This document shows, piece after piece, positions 30,618 to 44,200 of a stretch of 64,000 bases of DNA (positions are counted from its first letter, which is position 1; each line of letters opens with the position of its first letter). The position numbers and the translations under genes are program-made. The stretch covers positions 24,519,601 to 24,583,600 of the forward strand of contig JAYESD010000009.1 of the NCBI GenBank assembly GCA_036927565.1, written 5' to 3'. The notes under the pieces were generated by a model. That model was not told the origin of the DNA, searched no databases, and saw nothing but the letters and a program-made list of their open reading frames with translations. Source of the stretch: Tuctoria greenei. Lineage: Eukaryota > Streptophyta > Magnoliopsida > Poales > Poaceae.

Positions 30618-33600
30618 TGTAAAATCCCAAACTTTTGGAAACTTTTGTCTCTAATGTATGGCACATGAAATAATAGTTGTCTCCAATGTATGGCACATGA
30701 AATAATAGTTGTAAACATGTACATTGAAGACTAAGGTCATATGAGAGCCAATAAAGTTTATATGGACATGAGTAAAATTGTTAATGTGAAGCTCTAGATA
30801 AAACCTAGGATCCCGTTTTAAATTCAGCTAAGCTCAAATTTCCAAAGGTCTTGAATTTTAAATTTAACACCTAAAATTTTGTGCTTTGCTCACAAGGGAA
30901 AAATCAAAAGAAATAAAACAAACATGAGTGAATAAAAGTATATATGGAAATGTACAAAATATTCAAGTCAATGATCAAAAACCTAAAAACATAGGACAAT
31001 ATATACATTAATATTAGGGGAAAGAATTAAATGACATGCATATAGATTAGAAAAATTTAATTTGAATCTAATTCAAATTTAACCAAACATGTTATATGTG
31101 GAATAGAAAATATATTCAAATTAAGTGCTCAATTTCAAATCTGCATTTGGACTAATTATTGAGCACATTATTGGAAACCCTTGCCCATTAAAAAGGCAAT
31201 AATTGAGTAGATTAAAATATATGCATAAAAGTTATGAGTTCAAATTTGAATCTAATTCAAATTCTAATTGGCCAAATTGGATATTCAAATTGTCAAACCA
31301 TTTAAATGTAGCAGGATCAATTCTCTTCTGAATTTGAGTCCTTATCACATATAGACTTGAGTAACCAAAAAGAAATAACATAATGGAGGGGATAAGAGCA
31401 GAGTGGGGCCCACCTGTAAGAGGAGCCCCAAGCGAAACCGCTCTGTCTCACCTCACGAACCCATGTGCGCCAGCGCTGAGCAGCAGTGGCATGCAGGTCT
31501 CCACCGCGACCTCCAACGCGACGGTTTGCCTCGTGCATGCGCGCCACCGAGGGCCTGAAGCCACCTGCCCCGCTCCATCGTCGGCCTATAAAAGGGGATC
31601 GAGCGCACGGCTTTTCTTTGTCCTTTCGCATCGCTCCACTCGGCCGCCCGAATCACAGTCACCCCACTTGAGCAAAGCGTCAATGTGGTGCACGCCCATA
31701 CACTCTCGATGTCCCTGAATCGAGGCTGCCGCCGGACCTAGCGTCCCGGAAGGAATTGCGGGTTTTTCCCCAAGCGCGCGGACGACCTTCTTCGATTACA
31801 AACCGAGGTCCTTCCTCCATGGAGAGTAGCTCCACAATTCCGGCCGCCCCAGCATCCACACTTACGTGTGAACCTTCCCGAGGCGTTAGATAGCCATAGC
31901 CCCACTCTGGCTACCCGAGATTTCAAATCTTGTCACCGCCTAGAATCTGCTCCATGGTTCCCCCATCCTCCGGCCGATTTCAATCCGATTAGTGTGTTGT
32001 ACAATGATCAGAGCATCACCATGAAGCTTCCAGAGCAAGAATCAGCTTCTCTCATGCCTTGTACACCGAGAACGCCGTCGTTGATCATCGGGTTCCGCCA
32101 GTCGCCGGTGTAGGCACTTTCCTGTGGCGTTTCAATCGAAACGGAGGCCATCAGTGAGTTCCTGAGGGTCGAAAACCCCCGGGTGGCAAGTCCCAGCCAC
32201 AGGAAAGGTGGTCCGACGTCCTCCGGAGAGTCGCCGGCTGGTCTCCGGCCATGGCGCCGCCAGGGTTCGTCGGGGAAGAAGATAACCCCCGTGGGATTTT
32301 CAGTGGCGCATGGATGTAATGAGGCAATGCGTTTAAACCTTGTGGCCCCGGTGCGGCATCGACTGGGGGGGGATTGGAGGCCATGTGTCAGTTGATTAAA
32401 GGGTGTCCTTTTCCCATTTAGAAAGAATTCCTCAAAATACCTAAAACTTTGAAATACTATAACTTTGGCTAGGATGCTCCAAAATAGATGAAACAAATTT
32501 TGTAATTCCCCTTAGGATCTGTACTTTCCAGTGGTCCATCCAAATCTTCATAAAAATTCCTACAGAATATTTTATAATTCAATTAGCATGATACATTGTG
32601 GAAAATATAGAAAATAGGATTTTATTCAGATAATTCTGGAAATTTACCCAACCAAGAATTTTATTATTTAGAAGCTCCTGTGAAAGTTTCAAACATAACA
32701 AAGATGTTTAAGAGGGTTTAATTCAAAGTCTTTGCCTAGGTTAATTATAATTCCAGAAAATAACAAATTAAATCCAGAAATTCATAAGAACTTGTAAATT
32801 CAATATCTTACTGTAGGAAGCTTGAAAATTTGTGAAACCAATTTTGGTAGTTTCTTTTGATCAGTACTATCTAGCTGTGCCATTTATGGACATGATAAAA
32901 CCTCAGGTTTTATCTGCAAATTCCTAAATGATGAAAGTTTGATAGATTTTTGTAGATCATTTTCTCCCATCAAATTCTCTGAAATTTTTATGGGAAATTC
33001 TTCGTCACATCTCTATACCAGAGTTAAGTTATCAGAGCCAAAAGAACACATCTGCATAAGAATGTATTCTGTATAGTTACCTAATATACATGACTATATA
33101 GAAATCTCTTATGTACATTCTTAGAATATGAAGTAATATCAAATTAACCTACCCGAATCCAATTCAATACCCAACAGTACACTTTATTCATTCTTGAATT
33201 ACAAACATACTTCTATTATGAGTATGACATTGCATAATGTATGTATATTCATTATTTAAGTTATTAAAGTATATTGTATGTTATATGCATCTTCATTGCG
33301 ATAGACGCCATGACGAAAAGGAGTCGAAGAGGACCTGTTCGTGATGCATCAAGCCACTGACTCTTTGACTTAGCGCAAACTAAGGCAAGCCCCGGTTTGT
33401 ATTTAAGAGCCTTTCAGAATTTTTCCAGTTTTATTCACTTACGTCTTCAGTTGATATGGTGCATTACGTATAAGGTGTTTGATACTCCACTTGCATGACC
33501 AAAAATCCCATGTGTTGGTTGGAACGTTTTATAGTTTGACCTATAGTAACTGCTTTGCTAATGTATAGGAAATCCGGTAGAAGTCGAGTAGTTGGAATCT

Positions 33601-34932
33601 ACTCGCGAGAGGGTAGAATTCTACTTGCGAGAGAAGTCGAGTAGGGAAATCTACTAGCGAGATGTTACTAAAATGTTCACTCTTAATAATTGGAGATGTG
33701 GACGGGGATGTTCCTGTAGGACGGGACACGCAAGGTTGTCTGATCCCGGATAAGGGGGACAATGCTTGTGACCACATTTGGGCCTGGGCCGGTAAGGGTA
33801 AGGCAAATGTGGAGGTTGGTTGTAGCCCCGTCTATGTCGGTTGAGGACCGTCTCATGTGCGGCCCTGTTGAGCAGGTTTAAATAGTACCGGTTACATAAT
33901 GGATTAATGGGGTCCATTAAACTGATGTAGCTCGGGCACCCTCGTGTCGAAACTTATACCGCCGTCCTTCGGGGGAAGATGATCGTAAGGTGGAACCTCT
34001 AAGGAGCAACTTCGACTTGCTCGGTTAGGGACCTTACTTTTGGGACGGTAGAACTGGTTCAACATCGGGATGACGGGTGGAAGGTGGCCACATACGACGT
34101 GGGAGTGGAGTACATTGAAAGGTACTTCCGAGCTGGCGTATGTGTCGTGTATTCCGGGTGTGTCCTGATTGCAATCACCGTCCCTCGCGGTAATAGAGTA
34201 CCACTTGTTCAATGAGTTGTGATGTAGTAAATAAGAGTAACGGAATGATGATAAATATTTCCGATATGCTTAATTATTGTATTGCAACCTTGTTTGGCTT
34301 AGAGATAGTATAATTAAAAGTTTACAGTTTCCCCATACTTTAGCTGTAATAGCATTATGTGCTTTGGGTATGTCATATCATCGGCAAAGCGTTTCTTGTT
34401 TGATTGTGGAGTCTATGATGTGCCGTGCCTGAAGAATGTCATTTGCTACTCAAAACATGATTATAAGGATCCACTTGTAGGCGAGTCTTTTTATGCTATT
34501 CCTTATCTATTATTAGACTTTACCCTGCATATGTCTAGTGAGACGGGTTAGTCTTGCTAAGCCTTGCTCATGTTTGCGCTTTAACGATTTTTTGCAGGTA
34601 TTAGTTTTATTTCTGCTGTTCAGGTTGTACATGAGACTCGAGGTGTCGAGATAAATCTCATGTGAACCACGCCGCTGCTGATTGATCGTCATGTTGCTAG
34701 TGAGAATCGTCCTAGGGCATGGACGTCTTCTCCTATGCTTAGATAGGTGAGAAAATGAGTATGTAGTTCTGCTGCGTGTGTACTTCTGATGTACACTGTT
34801 TTGTAAACTCTGGTAATTTTATGAAATGAAAACTTTGTATATTTTGGTATTCTCTTCGTGTGTGCTGTTAGGTGCCGCATCGCACGGCACCACCCAATGA
34901 GATCCTCGGATGTGTGGACTCCGGTCCCCACA
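30618..34932 (+). repeat. 5' LTR of element A
   Basis: 4,315 bp. TATA box CTATAAAAGG near 31586, downstream of a GC-rich stretch; the remainder is non-coding. Frames at 31383-31718 and 32008-32496 inside it are repeated with indels in the 3' LTR and are not genes. Confidence 0.93.
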
Positions 34933-34936
34933 GACA

Positions 34937-34948
34937 TGGTATCAGAGC
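34937..34948 (+). promoter_or_regulatory. tRNA-Met primer-binding site of element A
   Basis: TGGTATCAGAGC, four bases after the 5' LTR end. Confidence 0.92.
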
Positions 34949-36685
34949 TTCATTGGGAATAGCACACTCGAAAAGAGCCTATTTTTGAAAACTACAAAGT
35001 AGTCGAATGAGGATTAGTTATATGCCCACATAAGGTCTATTATAGTATTAGTATTTAAGGTGGCAAAGCTAACATATGTGTTATTATATTTTGTAACGAC
35101 GCTCCAACGTCAGGTAAGAGGTAAGGTATGCCACCGCAAGCGGATCAATTGCGGTAAGCTCACCATGCGAGAGGTAGCATGTGATTATTTCCGTGGCTTG
35201 GCACGGAAATGTCAATATGAGTCTCTGAAACTTTCCATGTTTCTGAGAGATATGACACGCGGTACCCCAGCGTGACACAAAATTAGTGGGAGCCCCGTCG
35301 GGGGGATATAACCCGATGCGCCTCCTACTGGTGCAGCATTAGGCAAAAACGTGGGACCCCGTCGGGTGGTAGAAAACCCGGTCATGTACCTCGAGACATG
35401 GCTTAAATCGAGGCAGCCCGTATGGAATGATACGGGACGAATGTTTTTACTCTCATATATGTTTTTGTGAATTGATAGCCCGTGCGGGCTAGACTTTACC
35501 GTACGGTACCATATGATTGATCAGTAGTTTGAGTGTAGTGACAGGTACACTAACCACGTGGGACGTTTTGCGAGTAGAATACGTTTGAGAGTGATCGATT
35601 TAGTGCCACCTATAGCACGTTATGCCGGCTAAGAATCCGGTAAAGATTTTCAGTTTGTGAGGTAACGTAGTACCGACATAATTACTGTGATGCATTCACA
35701 CCTTACTTCACCCCAAAAATCTTTTCTGTTAAAGACAAGTAAAACCTTGAGTTGAGAACCAAAATAAAGTTTAGAATCTAATATTAACCATAGAACTAAG
35801 ATTCAATTGGAGTTTAGTGATTTTCAAAAAGATTCTAAAGCAGAGTTTCCTGTTTTCCTGGAAGAATTTTTGCTGGATTTGTACAGAGCATAACTATTGC
35901 TAGATTTAACCAATGTGAATGTGTAATACAGTTTTGGGAAGGTCTTGAAGTGCTCTGCAACTTGTTTGTAGACTGCCAGAACTGAATCAATCTTCAAATT
36001 GGTGAAAACTCCAGATTAGTAGAACCTGTTGTTGAAAACAGAACCGTAAAAACCTCGCTGGAATTTTTTGGTTTTTCAACCATAACTTCCTGTGAAAAAA
36101 TTCTATAGCTCCTAGGTTACACCGTTGGAAAGTTTATGATATGTGTTACAACTTTGTAATTCAAAGTGTTTCCAAATTTGTGGCAGAACTGTATGGAAAT
36201 TGATGTTCAAATCAGCCACTTCCAAAGGAGGTGCTGTTGAAATTTTTCCAGAATTCTGTCAACTTTGAAATATCATAACTTTTGATCCAGAGCTGATCAT
36301 GAAGCAAAGTAAGATTTTTTTTCGAAAGCTAATGAAGTTGGCTGTAACTTTGGTATTCATGTTTAGGATTGATTCTACTCTTTACTGTAGTAGAATCTGA
36401 TTTCTCTGCAAACTGGTCAATTTTGGACAGCAGATTGGCTAATGCAATTGAAATGGGAACTTGTTTATGAATAGGCATGTTGGAAACTTGCCAAAGTTGT
36501 GCAACATGTCAAGATGTATGTATGTCAAGCTCGTGAATAGGTCTAGAAGAGGTTTAAAATCAGAGTGTTGTTTGAACGTGTATGAATATGCTGCAAAGTT
36601 TTATGATTCATATACGGTTAATATTTTTCAAGCATCGACTGTCATTCAATCTTAGAAAGTAACTGTAATTGGTCATTCTTGCGGT
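34949..36685 (+). other. Untranslated leader of element A
   Basis: 1.7 kb between primer site and gag. It includes GTCGGGTGGTAGAAAACCCGG-like repeats near 35295-35380, and AT-rich sequence later. I see no gene; short frames at 35060 and 36461 resemble nothing known. Confidence 0.5.
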
Positions 36686-38067
36686 ATGGTTCGCACTCGT
36701 TCCAGCGCTGAAACGGGAGAGTCTAGTCATGGCGGAAATGACTCGACTCGACCGTAGGAACCGCCGTCGACCCGATTGACGAAGTTATGGCACAAATGAT
36801 TGAGTCTCATCGTGAGAACAACCAGCTGCTTCAGACATTGGTGCAACAAAGTTTTATTCAAGCATCACGACAACGAGATCTGAATGAAAGTTCGTATTTG
36901 AATTTTCTGACATCTCAACCGCCTGTCTTCACGGAAGCAACAGATCCGTTGGAGGCACATCATTGGATTCGGATTATTGAAGCTAAACTCGGTTTGATCC
37001 AATCTGACGAGTATCAGAAGGTGGACTTTGCAGTTCAGCAGCTTCATGGATCTGCTGGAGCTTGGTGGGCAGAGTATCTCGCCATGACCATTGAGGGACA
37101 TCACATTAATTGGAATAAATTCCGTGATGCGTTCTGTGCTCGATATATTCCGAGGGGGATTATCAAGTCGAAGCTTGAAGAGTTTGTAGAATTGACCCAA
37201 GGGGGGAGGAGTGCTCTTGAGTACTCCAGAGAATTCAACCGGTTAGCACAATATTTACCAGACTATGTGAGAACAGAAGCTTCGAGGTGTGACCTATTTC
37301 TCTGAGGCTTGAATGTCAAACTTCGTGAAATATTGGTCCTATTCAACAAAGGAGACTATAACGAATTGGTCAGTAACGCTATATATCAGAAAGATGCTTC
37401 TCTTCGTTGTCAGGCAGAGATGAGGAAGAGCATCACAGCAATGGATGATATTAATGGTACTCCTCGGAAATATCAACTGGTATGTCATTTACCAGCCAAA
37501 CCGGAAGTTCGGGTAATTACAAGACAACCACCGATGCAGAGTTGGCCACCACCACTGCAGTGGGTTGAAGCACCTGAGATGCAGCAGCAAGTGAGTTCGT
37601 GTACACCACCTCCACGAGTGGCACAAAATGTTACTCCACTGCAGGCAATGCAAAGGACAGTACAGAGTGGTGGTGATAAAGAGCAGTTAGTTCTAGGAGG
37701 TCCTGCAGCTAAACAAGACCTCAGTCTAGAAGTTGCTCCTCCGAGAAATATTCAATCTCGTGGACAACAGAAGAAGATAAAAGTCGGCAGCCTCAACTTT
37801 ATAGCTGTCATGGATATTCCAGTAGGAGAACCTGTGTTAGCGGCTATGTTCAGCTTGAATGCTCAACCAGCATTTGTGTTGTTTAGTTCTGGAGCAACAC
37901 ATGATTTTCTCAGCATGGAGTTCATGTTGAAGCGTCAATTATCATCAACAACGCTATCAACACCGTATACAATAAATTCACCTGGAGGAAAGATGTCAGC
38001 CAACCAGATTATTGCCCGAGCACCTCTATGTTTGGATGGTAGGATTTAGCCTACCACCTTCATTATA
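36686..38067 (+). pseudogene. Gag and aspartic protease of element A
   Basis: ATG 36686 (MVRTRSSAETGESSHGG) reaches a stop and a frameshift before 36787. The capsid domain then runs open: FLTSQPPVFTEATDPLEAHH, FAVQQLHGSAGAWWAEYLA, FCARYIPRGIIKSKLEEFVE. TGA at 37303 (expected Arg) and TAG at 38047 break the frame. The CCHC knuckle expected before the protease is not visible: the frame goes from a Pro/Gln-rich linker to QSRGQQKKIKVGSL. The protease motif reads LFSSGATHDF where LFDSGA is expected, so the catalytic Asp is replaced by Ser. Confidence 0.85.
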
Positions 38068-39638
38068 TTGGACGGGCAGAAGATTGACATTATCCTGGGA
38101 ATGCCCTGGTTGACACATCATGAAGCAATCATCAATAGCAGTGCTCGTACCGTGCAGCTAAATTCTAAAAGGCACGGGCAACATACTTTGGTCCTGAAGA
38201 ATGTGACACCACAACCTCTAGTGGTGTATAACACGGAAGCCACAAAGCTAGAGGACATTCCAGTTGTTCAGGATTACCTGGATGTGTTTCCTGACAATTT
38301 GCCAGGCATGCCACCTGAGCGAGATGTGGAATTCAAGATAGAGTTAATCCCAGGAACCACACCCATATCTCAAAGACCTTACAAGATGGCACCCAAGGAA
38401 TTGGCGGAGTTAAAAGAACAGTTGAATGATTTACTCGAGAAAGGATTCATACATCCCAGCTCATCACCTTGGGGATGCTCAGCGATATTCGTGAAGAAGA
38501 AGGACGAGACACTAAGGTTATGTGTTGATTATCATCCGCTAAATGCTGTGACTATAAAGAACAAGTATCCACTGCCACGGATTGACATGCTATTCGATCA
38601 ATTAGTGGGCTAAGGTATTTTTGAAGATGGATCTTCGGTTCGGTTATCATCAAATCAAGATACGGGCTGAAGATATACCTAAGACGACATCCTCGACAAG
38701 ATACGGGCTATATGAGTATCTTGTCATGTCTTTTGGTCTCACCAACGCACCGGCTCACTTCATGTATCTAATGAATTCAGTATTCATGCCGGAGTTGGAC
38801 AAGTTCGTGGTGGCCTTTATAGATGACATCTTGGTTTATTCCAAATCAGAAGAAGAACACGCCGAACATCTAAAATATCGTGCTTCAACGATTGAGAGAC
38901 CATAAGCTATATGCCAAACTTAGCAAATGTGAATTTTTGATTAACAAGGTACCATTTCTGGGTCATATTATCTCAGCAGACGGTATTGCTGTGGATCCAA
39001 GCAAAGTGGTACAGGTACTTAAATGGAAATCTCCGACCTCCGTCCATGAGGTCAGAAGTTTCTTAGGTTTAGTTGGCTACTACCGAAGATTTGTTCTAAA
39101 TTTCTCCAAAGTGGCTAAGCCTATGACGGAATTGCTGAAGAAAGGAAACAAGTATGTCTGGAGTGAAGCCTGTGAAGAGGCATTCCAGATATTGAAGAAA
39201 CATCTCACAATGGCACCAATTCTAGCTCAACCAGACACGACAAAGCCACTTGATATTTATTGCGATGCATCAGGCACTAGTCTGGGATGCGTCTTAATGC
39301 AAGGAGGACGTGTAATCGCATATGGATCAAGGCAACTCCGTATTCATGAGCAGCATTATCCGACTCATGACTTGGAGTTGGCTGCCGTGGTAATGGCATT
39401 GAAAATGTGGAGACACTACATAATGGGAAATCTAGTGCATCTCTACACATACCACAAGAGCCTCAAGTACATATTCACTCAAAAGGATTTGAATATGAGG
39501 CAAAGAAGATGGTTAGAGCTTATAAAGTACTATGAAATTGAGATCCATTACCATCCGGGCAAAGCAAACGTAGTTGCCGATGCTTTGAGTCAGAAATCTC
39601 ATGTTAACAACATAACCATCATTCCGGATGAAGAGTAA
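38068..39638 (+). pseudogene. Reverse transcriptase and RNase H of element A
   Basis: RT begins around DYLDVFPDNLPGMPPERDVE with RPYKMAPKELAELKEQL and LRLCVDYHPLNAVTIKNKYP. Frameshifts at about 38613 and 38870 break it. The catalytic box is FIDDILVYS (38817-38843). RNase H follows: LDIYCDASGTSLGCVLMQGG, YPTHDLELAAVVMALKMWRH and HYHPGKANVVADALSQ. Lengths and order are normal for Del/Tekay. It is not expressible as one protein. Confidence 0.9.
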
Positions 39639-41140
39639 GAACCAAGTATACGGTTGGTTCCCTACGGAGCTCTATTTAATCTTGCTCTCATACCTACAAT
39701 CTGAGAGGAGATTATTGCAGCTCAGAAGAAAGACAAGGCTATGTCTCAAATTCGGAAGAGAATGAGAGACGGAGAGGTGAAATGTTTCCGGGAAGATGAA
39801 CAAGGAACCCTATGGTTCAACGATCGTATAGTGGTACCCCGGAACATGAAACTCAGGATGAAGATCTTGGATGAAGCTCACTTATCGAAGTATTCAATCC
39901 ATCCAGGAAGCAATAAGATGTATCAAGATCTTAGAATGAAATTCTGGTGGACACGAATGAAAAGATAGATTGCAAAGTACGTGTCTGAGTGTGATACATG
40001 CAGAAGGGTGAAGGCTGACTACATGAGGAAAGCGGGACCAATACAACCTTTAAGTGTCTCTGCATGGAAATGGGAGGATCTCAGTATGGACTTCATTGTT
40101 GTATTGCCTCTCACGTTCCACAAGCACGATTCTATTTGGGTATTCGTAGACCAATTAACCAAGTCAGCACACTTTATTCCAGTGAACACGGTGTACAATG
40201 CAAAGAAATATGCTGAGTTGTATATGTCACGGATCATGTGCTTACACAGAGTTCCCCGCACCATTGTCTCTGATAGAGGATCGTTGTTTGTTGCTCGTTT
40301 CTGGGAGCAACTACACACAGCAATGGGAACTAAGTTAATCCGAAGCTCGACATACCACCCTCAAACTGATGCACAAAATGAAAGGGTGAACCAGATCCTA
40401 GAAGATATGCTAAGGGCATGTGCCATAGATCACGGAAAGAACTGGGATGATCATTTACCGCTGGCAGAGTTCTCATACAATAATGGTTATCAGTCCAGTA
40501 TCAAAATGGCACCTTTTGAAGCTCTCTATAGTAGGAAGTGCCGCACACCACTCAATTGGTGTGAGTCAGGAGAGAGGGTAATATTTGGAGTGGATCTCAC
40601 TAATGAAGCCGAAGAACGAGTTAAGCTAATTCAGGCAAACCTCAGAGCAGCTCAGTCTCGGCAGAAGAGTTATGCTGACAAGCGACATCGTCCCTTGAGC
40701 TTTAACGTCGGAGACCACGTGTATCTTCGTGTCTCTCCAATGAAAGGAATTCATCGCTTTGGATTAAAGGGGAAGGTAGCTCCAAGATTTATCGGGCCAT
40801 TCCCCATCACGGAAAGATGTGGACCCGTAGCCTATCGGCTGGAGTTAACCACGTCCTTGTGTGGAGTACACAATGTATTCCATATATCACAGTTAAGGAA
40901 GTGTCTCAAAACTCCAACAGAAGTCATATCTGAGGACATGGAAGAACTGAAGCCGGATCTGACATACGTTGAACAACCGATCTGGATTATTGATGAGAAG
41001 ATGAGAGAGACAAGAAACCGATCGTTGTGGTTCTATAAAGTGTTATGGAAGAACGACACCGTTGAAGAAGCTACCTAGGAGAGTGAAGACTATCTTCGCT
41101 CCAACTATCTGGAGTTGCTATCGTCATATCAACGGTGATA
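39639..41140 (+). pseudogene. Integrase with chromodomain of element A
   Basis: Same frame as RNase H, with stops near 39703 and 39967. The HHCC zinc domain reads AHLSKYSIHPGSNKMYQDL then YVSECDTCRRVKA. The catalytic triad is in place: SMDFIVVLP, IVSDRGSLF and QNERVNQILED. The GPF/Y-type segment (PRFIGPFPITERCGPVAYRL) is followed by a chromodomain (QPIWIIDEKMRETRNRSLWF, YKVLWKNDTVEEAT). A TAG at 41076-41078 stands where the family has Trp (EEATWE), and the frame goes on (ESEDYLRSNYLELL) to about 41140. Known: chromodomains direct insertion to modified chromatin. Confidence 0.9.
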
Positions 41141-41188
41141 CACTCCGACATTTCTTCTTCTTTTGTAATCTCGGGACGAGATTCTTTT

Positions 41189-41201
41189 AAGGGGGGAGGA
41201 A
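41189..41201 (+). promoter_or_regulatory. Polypurine tract of element A
   Basis: AAGGGGGGAGGAA ends one base before LTR start TGTAAAATCC. Confidence 0.85.
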
Positions 41202-44200
41202 TGTAAAATCCCAAACTTTTGGAAACTTTTGTCTCCAATGTATGGCACATGAAATAATAGTTGTCTCCAATGTATGGCACATGAAATAATAGTTGTAAAC
41301 ATGTACATTGAAGACTAAGGTCATATGAGAGCCAATAAAGTTCATATGGACATGAGTAAAATTGTTAATGTGAAGCTCTAGATAAAACCTAGGATCCCTT
41401 TTTAAATTCAGCTAAGCTCAAACTTCCAAAGGTCTTGAATTTTAAATTTAACACCTAAAATTTTGTGCTTTGCTTACAAGGGAAAATCAAAAGAAATAAA
41501 ACAAACATGAGTGAATAAAAGTATATATGGAAATGTACAAAATATTCAAGTCAATGATGAAAGTACAAAAACATATTCTCCATTTGGTCAGGTTAGGCAA
41601 TTAAAAACATAGGACAATATATACATTAATATTAGGGGAAAGAATTAAATGACATGCATATAGATTAGAAAAATTTAATTTGAATCTAATTCAAATTTAA
41701 CCAAACATGTTATATGTGGAATAGAAAATATATTCAAATTAAGTGATCAATTTCACATCTGCATTTGGACTAATTATTGAGCACATTATTGGAAACCCTT
41801 GCCCATTAAAAAGGCAATAATTGAGTAGATTAAAATATATGCATAAAAGGTATGAGTTCAAATTTGAATCTAATTCAAATTCTAATTGGCCAAATTGGAT
41901 ATTCAAATTTTCAAACCATTTAAATGTAGCAGGACCAATTCTCTTCTGAATTAGAGTCCTTATCACATATAGACTTGAGTAACCAAAAAGAAATAACAGA
42001 ATGGACGGGATAAGAGCAGAGTGGGGCCCACCTGTAAGAGGAGCCCAAAGCAAAACCGCTCTGTCTCACCTCACGGACCCATGTGCACCAGCGCTGAGCA
42101 GCAGCGGCATGCAGGTCTCCACCGCGACCTCCAGCGCGACGGTTTGCCTCGTGCATGCGCGCCACCGAGGGCCCGAAGCCACCTGCCCCGCTCCGTCGTC
42201 GGCCTATAAAAGGGGATCGGGTGCATGGCTTTTCTTCATCCTTCCGCATCGCTCCACTCGGCCGCCCGAATCACAGTCGCCCCGCTCGAGCAAAGCGTCG
42301 ATGTGGTGCGCGCCCATACACTCTCGACGTCCCTGAACCGAGGCTACCGCCGGACCTAGCATCCTGGAAGGAATCGCGGGTTTTTCCCGCGGCGCGCCGA
42401 CGACCTTCTTCGATTACAAACCAAGGTCCTTCCTCCATGGTGAGTAGCTCCACAATTCCATCCGCCCCCAGCATCCACACTTACGTGCGAACCTTCCCGA
42501 GGCGTTAGATAGCCATAGCCCCACTCCGGCTAGCTGGGATTTCAAATCTCGCCGCCGCCTAGAATCTGCTCCACGGTGCCCCCATCCTCTGGCCGATTTC
42601 AATCCGATTAGAGTGTTGTACAATGATCAGAGCATCACCACGAAGCTTCCAAAGCAAGAATCAGCTTCTCCCATGCCTTGTACACCGAGAACGCCGTCGC
42701 CGATCGTCGGGTTCCGCCGGTCGCCGGTGTAGGCACTTTCCCATGGCGTTTCAGTCGAAACGGAGGCCACCAGTGAGTTCCTGAGGGTCGAAAACCCCGG
42801 GTGGCAAGTCCCAGCCACGGGAAAGGTGGTCCGACGTCCTCCAGCGAGTCGCTGGCCGGTTTCCGGCCATGGCGCCGCCGGGGTTCGTCGGGGAAGAAGA
42901 TAACCCCCGTGGGATTTTCTGTGGCGCATGGATGTAATGTGGCAACGCGTTTAAACCTTGTGGCCCCGGTGTGGCATCGACTGTGGGTGGGGGGGGGGGG
43001 GGAATTGGAGGCCACTTGTCAGTTGATTAAAGGGTGTCCTTTTCCCATTCAGAAAGAATTCCTCAAAATACCTAAAACTTTGAAATACTATAACTTTGGC
43101 TAGGATGCTCCAAAATAGATGAAACAAATTCTGTAATTCTCCTTAGGATCTGTACTTTCCAGTGGTCCATCCAAATATTCATGAAAATTCCTAGAGAATA
43201 TTTTATAATTCAATTAGTATGATACATTGTGGAAAATATAGAAAATAGGATTTTATTCAGATAATTCTGGAAATTTACCCAACCAATAATTTTATTATTT
43301 AGAATCTTCTGTAAAAGTTTCAAACATAACAAAGATGTTTAAGAGGGTTTAATTCAAAGTCTTTGCCTAGGTTAATTATAATTCCAGAAAATAACAAATT
43401 AAATCCAGAAATTCATAAGAACTTGTAAATTCAATATCTTACTGTAGGAAACTTGAAAAATTGTGAAACCAATTTTGGTAGTTTCCTTTTGATCAGTACT
43501 ATCTAGCTGTGCCATTTATGGACATGATAAAACCTCAGGTTTTATCTGCAAATTCCTAAATGATGAAAGCTTGATAGATTTTTGTAGATCATTTTCTCCC
43601 ATCAAATTCTCTAAAATTTTTATGGGAATTTCTTCATCACATCTCTATACCAGAGTTAAATTATCAGAGCTAAAAGAACTCATCTGCATAAGAATGTATT
43701 CTGTATAGTTTCCTAATATACATGACTATATAGAAATCTCTTATGTACATTCTTAGAATATGAAGTAATATCAAATTAAACTACCCAAATCCAATTGAAT
43801 ACCCAACAGTACACTTTATTCATTCTTGAATTACAAACATACTTCTATTATGAGTATGACATTGCATAATGTATGCATATTCATTAGTTAAGTTATTAAA
43901 GTATATTGTATGTTATATGCATCTTCATTGCGATAGACGCCGTGACGAAAAGAAGTCGAAGAGGACCTGTTCGTGAAGCATCAAGCCACTGACTCTTTGA
44001 CTTAGCGCAAACTAAGGCAAGCCCCGGTTTGCATTTAAGAGCCTTTCAGAATTTTTCCAGTTTTATTCACTTACGCCTTCAGTTGATAGTGTGCATTACG
44101 TATAAGGTGTTTGATACTCCACTTGCATGACCACAAATCCCAGGGGTTGGTTGGAATGGTTTATAGTTTGACCTATAGTAACTGCTTTGCTAATGTATAT

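Noticed and set aside
31383..32496. ORFs of 111 and 162 codons in the 5' LTR of element A, with similar ones near 42001-43015
   Set aside because: They lie in both LTRs with indels changing the frames, and show no domain. They are GC-rich LTR sequence.
34937..34948. A tRNA-Met gene at TGGTATCAGAGC sites (also 28725 and 57162)
   Set aside because: These are 12-base primer-binding sites next to LTR ends, with no cloverleaf around them.
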